A DNA stretch of 5,547 nt from Marinagarivorans sp. UBA5868. Lineage in GTDB: Bacteria > Pseudomonadota > Gammaproteobacteria > Pseudomonadales > Cellvibrionaceae. The notes under the pieces were generated by a model. That model was not told the origin of the DNA. It worked only from the letters and a program-made list of their open reading frames with translations, and did no database searches. Where the stretch lies: positions 1-5,547 of the forward strand of contig DJFQ01000249.1 in assembly GCA_002432095.1 (NCBI GenBank), written 5' to 3'. Below are positions 1 to 5,454 of this stretch, in pieces (within the stretch, counting starts at the first letter, position 1; each line of letters opens with the position of its first letter). A program made the translations under genes and the position numbers.

Positions 1-274
1 CCTGAGTGGTGGCCTGTAGTTGTTTGGTCTCTAACTGTTTACTTGCCGAAGAAGGCCGGCCGCGACGAGCGCGCTCTGGGCGACGAAATTCGGGCAGTAT
101 TTCATGGTCTCGCAAGTACTCATTAATATTGCGCAACGCGGGATGGAAGCGAGTAACGTTAAGGTCAATCAATTCATTTTGATTATTTCGCACCTTAGCA
201 TTTTCATTTGTACCTTCGATGGTAGCTTTGGCTTGGCTGTCGTTAAGCAGTCTAAGAGCAATAAAGATTCTCAT
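1..274 (-). CDS. Partial hypothetical protein (N-terminal 91 residues, runs off left edge)
   Basis: A minus-strand reading frame opens at the ATG at 272-274 (MRIFIALRLLNDSQ...) and stays open for 91 codons to the window edge. An in-frame TGA lies two codons upstream of the ATG, so this start is the earliest possible. The visible part is soluble-looking. After an Asn/Gln-rich stretch (residues 23-33) comes a likely helical part (about 35-61, with RFHPALRNINEYLR at 42-55). Then there is a strongly basic stretch (64-73, RRPERARRGR), followed by a Ser/Lys/Gln-rich tail. Codon choice looks like real coding sequence. No good Shine-Dalgarno is visible before the ATG. I do not recognise the family. 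The basic segment could be a nucleic-acid-binding or linker region, but that is a guess. The protein continues beyond position 1, so its length and any catalytic domain are unknown. Confidence 0.6.
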   Translation of the reverse strand, partial: MRIFIALRLLNDSQAKATIEGTNENAKVRNNQNELIDLNVTRFHPALRNINEYLRDHEILPEFRRPERARRGRPSSASKQLETKQLQATTQ

Positions 275-304
275 AGAAATTCAACTCATGTGGCTTATTG
301 TGGA

Positions 305-338
305 GGAGGCGAAATGTCGGCTTAAGCCGGCTGCCTCC
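305..338. other. Two-part inverted repeat in the leader region of the left-edge gene
   Basis: The outer arms GGAGGC (305-310) and GCCTCC (333-338) are perfectly complementary. They enclose the perfect 12-bp palindrome CGGCTTAAGCCG (318-329), which can fold with a TTAA loop. In plus-strand RNA the inner stem can extend to 316-321/326-331 with one U-G wobble, leaving a bulge at 311-315. No T-tract follows on either strand, so it is not a typical terminator. It lies about 30 bases upstream of the minus-strand start at 274, where it could be an operator or a 5' UTR structure. The function is unknown. Confidence 0.35.
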
Positions 339-444
339 GATAACAGGAATATTGCAAAAGCGAGGCCAGCTTTATATTTGCTGCTGCAGGACTTTAAAAA
401 AAGGTTTGTAAATCAAGCAGATATCTGGTGGTGGGTGAGATTTG

Positions 445-473
445 ACGACGGTGTCGACGGCGGGAGCCGTCGT
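445..473. other. Overlapping, mutually exclusive hairpins
   Basis: CGACGG occurs twice (446-451 and 455-460), followed by one complementary arm. Stem A pairs ACGACGG (445-451) with CCGTCGT (467-473). Stem B pairs CGACGGC (455-461) with GCCGTCG (466-472) around the loop GGGA. The two stems share the right arm and cannot form together. There is no clean T-run immediately after the structure. It could be a regulatory RNA element or a protein-binding inverted repeat, or chance in a GC-rich patch. Confidence 0.25.
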
Positions 474-553
474 TTGGAGCATTGGTTTTTAATTGTAGAT
501 CTTCCTAAGCAGAAGAACTCTTACAAACCAGGGCAATAGTCTGCAAGCACCGA

Positions 554-582
554 TTGAGTATTCCGATTGACCAGTGTAAAAC
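554..582 (+). promoter_or_regulatory. Possible sigma-70 promoter for the DUF3616 lipoprotein gene
   Basis: TTGAGT (554-559) and TAAAAC (577-582) are spaced by 17 bases, and each matches four of six consensus positions. This would give a leader of about 100 bases before the start at 687. The match is weak and rests on pattern alone. Confidence 0.25.
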
Positions 583-676
583 CAAAAGACGATGTAAAGA
601 TCTGTAAAGTCTCGTCGATACGGTTGCTGGCGCTTCTGTCGGTTTGTTGTAATTGCGCGACTTTGCAACAGCCCCT

Positions 677-681
677 AGGAG
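677..681 (+). promoter_or_regulatory. Shine-Dalgarno AGGAG that sets the start at 687
   Basis: AGGAG lies 5 bases before the ATG at 687. The frame stays open upstream to a TTG at 567, but that longer version would bury the lipoprotein signal peptide 40 residues inside the protein. The Shine-Dalgarno and the signal peptide together support 687. Confidence 0.8.
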
Positions 682-686
682 CCGCT

Positions 687-1715
687 ATGCGCAAAAGTAA
701 ATTATTGCTTCAAAGCGTTACGATTTTGGGATTGACCTTGTCAATGTCGGCTTGCCAATCTCAAGTGCAAGTGGCGTCCGCAAAATTGGAGCCTGTGGTT
801 TTCCGGGGTATGTGTGATGCATCCGGGGCCGTGCCGCTGTCGGCACATAGGTTTGTCATTGCCGATGACGAGGACAATGTATTGCGTGTTTATGATGTAA
901 ACGCAGGGGGAGACCCGCTTGCGGTTTACGACATATCGGCAAGCCTCGGTCTCCATCCAAAGCCTAGGAAAAAGCCCGGCAAACCTCCCAAGGCGCCGCC
1001 GGAACTCGATATAGAAGGGGCTACTCAATACAAAGGGCTGGCCTATTGGATTACCTCTCACGGACGTAATAGCTCAGGAAAATATCGCGCTGAGCGACTC
1101 AATTTTTTTGCCACCACTCTCGGTGATGCCGATCAACCTATTCAAGTTTCGGGCAAGGTTAACGAAGATTTATTGGCTAACCTGATCGCCGATCCGCGGA
1201 TGCGCCAATTTAATTTGGCAGAAGCAGCAGAAAAAGCGCCCAAGGAAGCCGGTGGTTTAAATATCGAGGGTTTGACTGAACGTAAGGAAGGAGGGGTTTG
1301 GATTGGTTTTCGCAATCCGCAGCCGCAAAACAAGGCACTCATTGTCGCGCTGCTCAATCCGGAAGACGTTATTCAGGGGAAATCCGCGCAGTTTTCCGAT
1401 CCTCTGTTGCTTGATTTGGATGGTCGAGGCATTCGTGCATTGAGCTGGTGGCGGGGCCGCTATCTGATTGCTGCTGGATCCTATGCGGGTGACGAACCCT
1501 CGGCGCTCTATACCTGGGATGGCGTGAAGGCACCTCAGCGAGTGCGTTTACGCAATGCAGATATCACCAATCCCGAAGCGTTCTTTACGCCAGAGAATCG
1601 CGACGAAATTATGTTTTTTAACGATCAGGGGGCGCGGTTGGTAGATGGTGTGGAATGTAAAAAACTTAAAGATTCTTCACAAAAAACCTTTACCGGAATT
1701 TGGTTCCGTCTGTGA
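687..1715 (+). CDS. DUF3616-family lipoprotein
   Basis: A 342-residue predicted lipoprotein. It has a basic N-terminus (MRKSK), a hydrophobic segment and a lipobox-like MSAC with the acylated Cys at residue 23. Gln at +2 favours the outer membrane. The body carries motifs I associate with DUF3616: GMCDAS (41-46), an acidic IADDEDNVLRVY stretch (58-69), DIEGAT (108-113), WITSHGRN (121-128), GGLNIEGL (189-196) and IGFRNP (206-211). The repeated D/N-IEG motifs and the strand-rich pattern suggest a beta-propeller-like fold. The biochemical role of the family is not established. A basic proline-rich insert (PKPRKKPGKPPKAPP, 91-105) sits in a loop before DIEG. The start is set by AGGAG at 677-681. 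The gene is a single unit that converges on the esterase gene across 153 bases. No plus-strand terminator with a T-tract is visible after its stop. The family call is from remembered motifs, not a search. Confidence 0.88.
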   Translation: MRKSKLLLQSVTILGLTLSMSACQSQVQVASAKLEPVVFRGMCDASGAVPLSAHRFVIADDEDNVLRVYDVNAGGDPLAVYDISASLGLHPKPRKKPGKPPKAPPELDIEGATQYKGLAYWITSHGRNSSGKYRAERLNFFATTLGDADQPIQVSGKVNEDLLANLIADPRMRQFNLAEAAEKAPKEAGGLNIEGLTERKEGGVWIGFRNPQPQNKALIVALLNPEDVIQGKSAQFSDPLLLDLDGRGIRALSWWRGRYLIAAGSYAGDEPSALYTWDGVKAPQRVRLRNADITNPEAFFTPENRDEIMFFNDQGARLVDGVECKKLKDSSQKTFTGIWFRL

Positions 1716-1803
1716 TGGTTATATTGTAGAAATTCGGTGAGGGGCGGTATTAAAAGATGAGAACGCAATAATAGGTGCAGTAGCGAAATATCTGATTTGA
1801 GAT

Positions 1804-1834
1804 AAATAAAAAGTCCCGGGGAAAATCCCCGGGA
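1804..1834 (-). terminator. Intrinsic terminator of the esterase gene
   Basis: A perfect 9-bp stem (1814-1822 with 1826-1834, TCCCGGGGA / TCCCCGGGA) closes a three-base loop. Reading the minus strand, the stem is followed by CTTTTTATTT (1813-1804), a good U-tract. Reading the plus strand, AAAACAC follows, so the structure mainly terminates the minus-strand transcript, about 35 bases after the esterase stop. It may also hinder read-through from the convergent lipoprotein gene. Confidence 0.87.
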
Positions 1835-1845
1835 AAACACTAGGT

Positions 1846-1883
1846 ACCATTAGAGTAAAGTAAAACCATTAGGGTAAGGTAAA
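1846..1883. repeat. 19-bp imperfect tandem duplication over the esterase stop codon
   Basis: ACCATTAGAGTAAAGTAAA (1846-1864) is followed directly by ACCATTAGGGTAAGGTAAA (1865-1883), with 17 of 19 bases identical. On the minus strand the upstream copy encodes the last residues FTLP, the TAA stop (1869-1871) and three bases beyond it. The second copy lies in the 3' UTR between the stop and the terminator. The array looks like a small slippage or recombination duplication that has since diverged by two substitutions. Confidence 0.85.
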
Positions 1884-2903
1884 TCGGCTCATGAAACTCC
1901 AACCCGTATTAGCATTTTCGGGAGAGTGACCGCTGCTGGTCGTACACAAGCCTACTTCAACACCATCGGTGCATTGTGTGCTGACCGCACACTGGCCTTG
2001 CTGAGCGGTTTGGTTGGTACAGCCGTTCTTTTGTTTCCAGGTGTTGTTGGTATTCACAGCACCGAGGAAGTTGATACACACACCCGTCAGACAGTCCCGG
2101 CCACCGTTGTAAATGACAAGGTTATCGTTGGATGCCCGCTGACTGAGAAGCGGCACTGCCCGCGGTGGATTGCATTGGTTGACATTCTCTTGTAGCAAGT
2201 CGAACGCTTCGGGAGCAAACGCCGCAAACACGTCGGATGCATGACAAGCCAGGTAATGCGTCATACCGCCGCCCATGGAGAATCCAGTGGCGTAAACCCG
2301 CGCTTCGTCGATATTGGCCACTTTCTTCACGTCTTCCACAATGGCTTTGGCGAATGCCACGTCGTCCACCGACCGGTCGCTGGTGCAGCAGGTTCCCACA
2401 TTCCATGCAGCGCCGACGCTACCTTGTGCACCGGAAGGTGCCACCAGAATAAAGCCCTCGCGATCCGCAATGCCGCGATAGCCGGTGGAGCTGATCTCTT
2501 GGTTGCCGTTACCGCCCAGGCCGTGGAAACGCAATACCAGCGGCACGCGGCGATCTGTCGGATAACTCGCCGGAACATACAAATTGTAAGAGCGGTTGCG
2601 GCCGTCGACGGTAATGTTTTTCTGCCCGCTTGTTGGCCGGGTAGAGATGAGGTTACCAGATGATGAACTGGAGCTCGAAGAGGACGAGCTTGAGCTGGAT
2701 GAAGAGCTGGAACTCGACGACGACGAACTTGAGGACGAAGAGCTTGAGCTGCTGGAGGACGACGAACTGCTGCTTGATGAAGAGCTGCTCGAAGTCGGGT
2801 TGACACCACCCTGGCCGCCGCAGCCTACCAATAGCGCGGCCGCCAGCAGTGCTGTCAGAGGGAGACGAGTCGCTCCTGATGTTGGTCTCAATAATGTAGC
2901 CAT
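1869..2903 (-). CDS. Polyserine-linked lipoprotein esterase (CE1 / PHB-depolymerase-like, alpha/beta hydrolase)
   Basis: A 344-residue surface esterase. Residues 1-27 are a lipoprotein signal with a classic lipobox LVGC, acylated Cys at 28 and Gly at +2. Residues 38-82 are an unbroken 45-serine linker. The catalytic domain (about 93-344) resembles the LpqC / feruloyl esterase / poly(3-hydroxybutyrate) depolymerase group. It has the oxyanion-region motif RFHGLGGNG (125-133), WNVGTCC (167-173) followed by VDDVAF, the nucleophile elbow GFSMGG with Ser209, NDNLVIYNGG with Asp260 as likely acid, and GHSPEN with His326. About ten cysteines suggest disulfides in an exported protein. The likely reaction is hydrolysis of ester bonds, such as feruloyl or acetyl groups on plant polysaccharide or a polyester. 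The substrate cannot be told from sequence. The start at 2903 is preferred because it gives the signal peptide and has AGGT 7 bases upstream. The frame is open to 3074, but that extension would bury the signal. The gene is a single unit with its own terminator. Confidence 0.93.
   Translation of the reverse strand: MATLLRPTSGATRLPLTALLAAALLVGCGGQGGVNPTSSSSSSSSSSSSSSSSSSSSSSSSSSSSSSSSSSSSSSSSSSSSSGNLISTRPTSGQKNITVDGRNRSYNLYVPASYPTDRRVPLVLRFHGLGGNGNQEISSTGYRGIADREGFILVAPSGAQGSVGAAWNVGTCCTSDRSVDDVAFAKAIVEDVKKVANIDEARVYATGFSMGGGMTHYLACHASDVFAAFAPEAFDLLQENVNQCNPPRAVPLLSQRASNDNLVIYNGGRDCLTGVCINFLGAVNTNNTWKQKNGCTNQTAQQGQCAVSTQCTDGVEVGLCTTSSGHSPENANTGWSFMSRFTLP
2658..2792 (-). repeat. 45-serine homopolymer linker
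   Basis: All 45 consecutive codons encode Ser, using all six synonyms: AGC 11, TCG 10, TCA 8, TCC 7, TCT 5, AGT 4. The mixed codons mean this is not a simple DNA microsatellite. It suggests selection on the protein tract, presumably a flexible spacer holding the enzyme away from the lipid anchor. The opposite strand reads as a false acidic Glu/Leu/Asp repeat. Confidence 0.97.
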
Positions 2904-2973
2904 GCGATTTACCTGATCGGGTTTATTGTAAATATCAGATGTAATACTGCTTGCTGAGTGCCCCCTTTTCCCA

Positions 2974-2993
2974 GTGTTGCCGAGCGGCAACAC
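2974..2993. promoter_or_regulatory. Perfect inverted repeat upstream of the esterase gene
   Basis: GTGTTGCC (2974-2981) and GGCAACAC (2986-2993) form a perfect 8-bp stem around a 4-base loop, 70 bases upstream of the esterase start. Neither strand has a T-tract right after it, so it is not a standard terminator. Its symmetry and position suit an operator for a dimeric regulator or a leader hairpin. The rest of the 223-base gap (2904-3126) shows only weak promoter-like AT-rich patches, for example TACAAT on the minus strand at 2930-2925. Confidence 0.45.
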
Positions 2994-3126
2994 GCGGCGG
3001 AGATCTTTCTGTGCAGGGAATATAAAACCAGAATGTGAGAAAGCTGTGAGGCGCAGTCCCATTAAGAAGATCATCTGACGATATCTGAGAGGTGTGACAC
3101 AGTTCCTTCAAATAGTCATTTGGTCG

Positions 3127-3525
3127 TTATGGATGGTTTTCCTCGAATATGGCTTCGGAAATATCCGGCGGAGGTGGCAGGTAATTGTGATCGAGTGGCG
3201 TAATTTCCGCTGGAACTGGTTTGGCGGCGCAAAAATCCGCAGCGCCAACGGCAAGTGCATAGACAAGCATGATCATATGCAGCGCCGGCTGAACTATTGC
3301 GTAGCCGAGCGGGGATGAGTCCTGATAACGCTGCCAGCGAAACAAAATATAGATATGGATCAGAATCGACAGTACAAATATACCCAACGAAAGGTAGGCA
3401 AAAAATGTTGCGTCAAGGCAAAACAGAGGTGGCAGGGTGCCGATAATAAACGCGATATTGCATAACACCGCTGGGGCGAGAAAAGTAAAGTCGAATTTTG
3501 CTGGCAGATATTTTTTAAGGCTCAT
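3127..3525 (-). CDS. Small integral membrane protein of unknown function
   Basis: A 132-residue protein with a short basic start (MSLKKYLPAK) and three likely membrane segments at about 14-36, 41-62 and 74-97. A soluble tail (about 103-132) follows, with PPPP at 117-120 and an acidic end (DISEAIFEEN). RWQRYQ (63-68) between segments two and three is the main charged loop. There is no signal cleavage site and no motif that I recognise. It may be a DUF-type membrane protein. The start at 3525 is the only reasonable ATG, but no Shine-Dalgarno precedes it. Instead the region just upstream is a 19-bp tandem duplication ending 6 bases from the ATG. It is same-strand with the esterase gene but 223 bases away, so co-transcription is uncertain. 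The membrane-protein-like composition over the full length supports a real gene. Confidence 0.75.
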   Translation of the reverse strand: MSLKKYLPAKFDFTFLAPAVLCNIAFIIGTLPPLFCLDATFFAYLSLGIFVLSILIHIYILFRWQRYQDSSPLGYAIVQPALHMIMLVYALAVGAADFCAAKPVPAEITPLDHNYLPPPPDISEAIFEENHP

Positions 3526-3531
3526 TTAGTC

Positions 3532-3569
3532 TAGTCGCCCGAAGTACAAATAGTCGCCCGAAGTACAAA
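3532..3569. repeat. Perfect 19-bp tandem duplication upstream of the membrane protein gene
   Basis: TAGTCGCCCGAAGTACAAA occurs at 3532-3550 and again at 3551-3569 with no mismatch. The array ends 6 bases upstream of the minus-strand ATG at 3525, where the ribosome binding site should be. The rest of the 264-base divergent gap (3526-3789) shows no other strong feature apart from the Shine-Dalgarno of the plus-strand gene. Confidence 0.95.
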
Positions 3570-3789
3570 TCGCTTTGGATGGCATAGGGCATCCACCGCA
3601 GGCAATGGTTCCGCAGCCGATACGAGCAGGCGGCGGGTATTTCACGGACACCACGAGCTAAGTGCCGAATTTTCGTAAATCTACGTATTCATCTGCAGCG
3701 TTTTCTTGGTTAGTGTGCACTGCGGTATTCGCGGTGCGCTTGTCGTTTGCACCCCATCTCCCACCAATCCAAATAAATAAGGGGAACAC

Positions 3790-4626
3790 ATGAACCATAA
3801 AAGATGGTTTCTACTGACACTGCTTGCGTTGTTAACGGCATGTAATGACGAGTCCCAAACGCCTGAGTTGGATATTGCAGGCCACTGGAATATCGATCAC
3901 GGATTGTATGACTCCTGCCAAATCAACGCGACCTTTACCGAACAATTATTGGTTCTGACGTTTTTCAGTTTAGAGGAGGGCGCGTGTCAGCCGGAACGCT
4001 ATGGCATTCAGAACAATGCGCTGGTTATTCGTATTGATGACAAACAGGATTATTTTGAAGAGGACGGCACCCTCGCGACCACTTTGCAGGTTTCAGTGCC
4101 GGAGCATCAGGCGGTGGGCACACTGTCGCTAAGAGAAACCGATGAGGGACTTGCCGGCGATATCGTCACCGCAAGCGATCCCAATAATTTATTAGAGCCT
4201 TTGCTGGAACCGCTCTACACGCTGACACCGATATCCGATCATTGGTTGCCGTTAGCCTTGGGTCGTTGGGGTGCCTCATGTGATCAGTGGGGATTTCCTG
4301 ATACGCCCGCAGGCCAGCAGTGTGAACTTATCGAAATAAACAGCGCCACATCCGGCCGTATCAAATCCTATGGCGGAACTAGCAGCATTGGTCCAAATGG
4401 AGAAGTGCGAGAAATTCAGAGCGAGTGGCACGAGGTGACTTTTGCACTGCGCGACTTAGTCGCAAGATCCGACGATACTTATGAACTGGAATTGGTGATG
4501 CTGGGCGGGCCGACCACTATCGACAGCATCCCTATGACGTGGAATTTATCTGAAAACCATTTCACGCTAACGGCCACGGAAGGAGGTGGTACACCTAGCG
4601 AATTTCAACTGTTACCTGCAGATTAA
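3790..4626 (+). CDS. Predicted lipoprotein of unknown function
   Basis: A 278-residue protein with a clear lipoprotein signal: MNHKRW, a Leu-rich core, lipobox LTAC and acylated Cys at residue 18. Asn at +2 gives no inner-membrane retention signal, so outer membrane is likely. The mature part is acidic and strand-rich. Two halves begin in a similar way: GHW (31-33) followed by a Cys at 43, and GRW (158-160) followed by a Cys at 164. A second Cys follows in each half (66 and 178). This hints at two related beta domains, each with one disulfide, but the similarity is too short to be sure. LEPLLEPLY (135-143) sits at the join. No catalytic motif is visible and I do not recognise the family. The start is supported by GGGG at 3781-3784, 5 bases before the ATG. 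The gene stands alone, divergent from the membrane protein and convergent with the protease gene across 10 bases. Confidence 0.88.
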   Translation: MNHKRWFLLTLLALLTACNDESQTPELDIAGHWNIDHGLYDSCQINATFTEQLLVLTFFSLEEGACQPERYGIQNNALVIRIDDKQDYFEEDGTLATTLQVSVPEHQAVGTLSLRETDEGLAGDIVTASDPNNLLEPLLEPLYTLTPISDHWLPLALGRWGASCDQWGFPDTPAGQQCELIEINSATSGRIKSYGGTSSIGPNGEVREIQSEWHEVTFALRDLVARSDDTYELELVMLGGPTTIDSIPMTWNLSENHFTLTATEGGGTPSEFQLLPAD

Positions 4627-4636
4627 GATTCCGGCA

Positions 4637-5449
4637 TCACATCGGATAGGTCAAAAAAATAAAATGCAAAGCATTGACCGAAAAATGCGTCACTATTGCC
4701 GCGCTGACACTACGTGTCAGCGCATATGTAGTGGCGTACAACGTGCCAGCGATAGCCATAACAGTAAGAACTTGAGGCTGATTACTGAAGTGCGTCAGAG
4801 TAAAAAAAGCAGATGCGATAAGAGCACCAAAGACTCTGCCGAAACGCTTATTTGTAAAAGCTTTTTCACTCGGACGCTGCACCACCAAGCGATAAAAGCT
4901 CTCTTCGGAGAAGCAGGTTATAACCAGATTAATTGCCAGAAAGACGATTGTTATCTGGGAAAATTTAGTAATGGTGTCGAGCTCTAGAATCCAAGCGGCG
5001 ACAAGGAGCACCGTTAGGGCCGAAGAAATGGCAATAGCCAGATTGCGAATCGTAAATGCTTTTACAAGGTCGGCTTTTGCTCTGCCGTGCATAACCCAAG
5101 TAAAGATAATCATTGCGCCGAAGAACTTACCCAAATTGACAAACTGCTGATAAGGCTTGCCGTTCTCATGCAGCTGCTCCACGGAAATGGTGTTCCAATA
5201 CGAAAACCCATCTGGCCGATACAGCGCCATAAAAACACCAACCAAAAACACGCCAATCCACGCCAACACCTTTAGGTAAGTCGCATTTGCTTTGTCATAC
5301 ATAAACAATAACGCGACTAAGAACGCGGCGGATAATACGTGGATCGCTGGCAGCAATCCCAAAGCGGAGAAAATGGCAGCGAGCAGCAGAGTAATAAAGG
5401 AAATGGTGAGTTTGGTGTTTATGCTGGGACTTGTATTCATGCTTTTCAT
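4637..5449 (-). CDS. CPBP-family (CAAX protease / Abi) intramembrane metalloprotease
   Basis: A 270-residue polytopic membrane protein with about seven or eight hydrophobic segments. The conserved C-terminal CPBP motifs are present in order: EESFYR (182-187, EExxxR), FTLTH (216-220, FxxxH) and HFSVN (255-259, HxxxN). In this family these Glu, His and Asn residues form a metal-binding active site within the membrane. Known members process prenylated proteins in eukaryotes. In bacteria they are linked to bacteriocin immunity, peptide maturation and other roles. The substrate here cannot be deduced. All key residues are intact, so it is probably active. The start at 5449 lies 5 bases after the stop of an upstream same-strand gene, with GAG as a poor Shine-Dalgarno. 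That spacing suggests an operon and translational coupling. A second ATG at 5440 is possible. A perfect 10-bp inverted repeat lies inside the gene at 4701-4723. Confidence 0.92.
   Translation of the reverse strand: MKSMNTSPSINTKLTISFITLLLAAIFSALGLLPAIHVLSAAFLVALLFMYDKANATYLKVLAWIGVFLVGVFMALYRPDGFSYWNTISVEQLHENGKPYQQFVNLGKFFGAMIIFTWVMHGRAKADLVKAFTIRNLAIAISSALTVLLVAAWILELDTITKFSQITIVFLAINLVITCFSEESFYRLVVQRPSEKAFTNKRFGRVFGALIASAFFTLTHFSNQPQVLTVMAIAGTLYATTYALTRSVSAAIVTHFSVNALHFIFLTYPM
4701..4723. other. Perfect 10-bp hairpin inside the protease gene
   Basis: GCGCTGACAC (4701-4710), loop TAC, GTGTCAGCGC (4714-4723). On the minus strand it encodes ALTRSVSA, between the FxxxH and HxxxN motifs of the protease. 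On the plus strand it falls 75 bases after the stop of the convergent lipoprotein gene. No T-tract follows, but it could act as a transcript end or stability structure for that gene. It could also be fortuitous. Confidence 0.6.
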
Positions 5450-5454
5450 GATGC

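Larger units (their letters stand above)
275..686. other. Intergenic stretch with no convincing gene
   Basis: These about 410 bases separate the divergent left-edge gene and the DUF3616 lipoprotein gene. No reading frame here has both a ribosome binding site and plausible protein content. The stretch contains two inverted-repeat structures (305-338 and 445-473), a run of seven A at about 396-402, and a weak promoter-like pair (554-582) in front of the lipoprotein gene. It should hold the promoters of both divergent genes. Confidence 0.5.

Noticed and set aside
104..325. Plus-strand open frame of 73 codons
   Set aside because: It lies opposite the minus-strand edge gene, which reads as better coding sequence through the window boundary, and it has no good Shine-Dalgarno.
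219..539. Plus-strand open frame of 106 codons (or 83 from an ATG at 288)
   Set aside because: It has no ribosome binding site, overlaps the start of the minus-strand edge gene, and its translation lacks a recognisable domain or membrane or signal pattern.
567..686. N-terminal extension of the DUF3616 protein from a TTG at 567
   Set aside because: The ATG at 687 has AGGAG at the right spacing and begins a lipoprotein signal. The extension would put that signal 40 residues inside the protein.
1814..1834. Terminator for the plus-strand DUF3616 gene
   Set aside because: The stem is followed by AAAACAC on the plus strand, with no T-tract. The U-tract exists only in the minus direction.
2596..2916. 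Plus-strand frame encoding a Glu/Asp/Leu-rich repetitive protein
   Set aside because: It is the antisense of the serine codons of the esterase linker. The acidic repeat is a by-product of that composition.
2904..3074. N-terminal extension of the esterase to an ATG at 3074
   Set aside because: The added 57 residues do not look like a signal peptide and would bury the lipobox. The start at 2903 fits a standard lipoprotein.
4586..4987. Plus-strand frame of 133 codons after the lipoprotein gene
   Set aside because: It overlaps the lipoprotein 3' end and lies opposite the protease gene with its conserved active-site motifs. Its translation is not protein-like.
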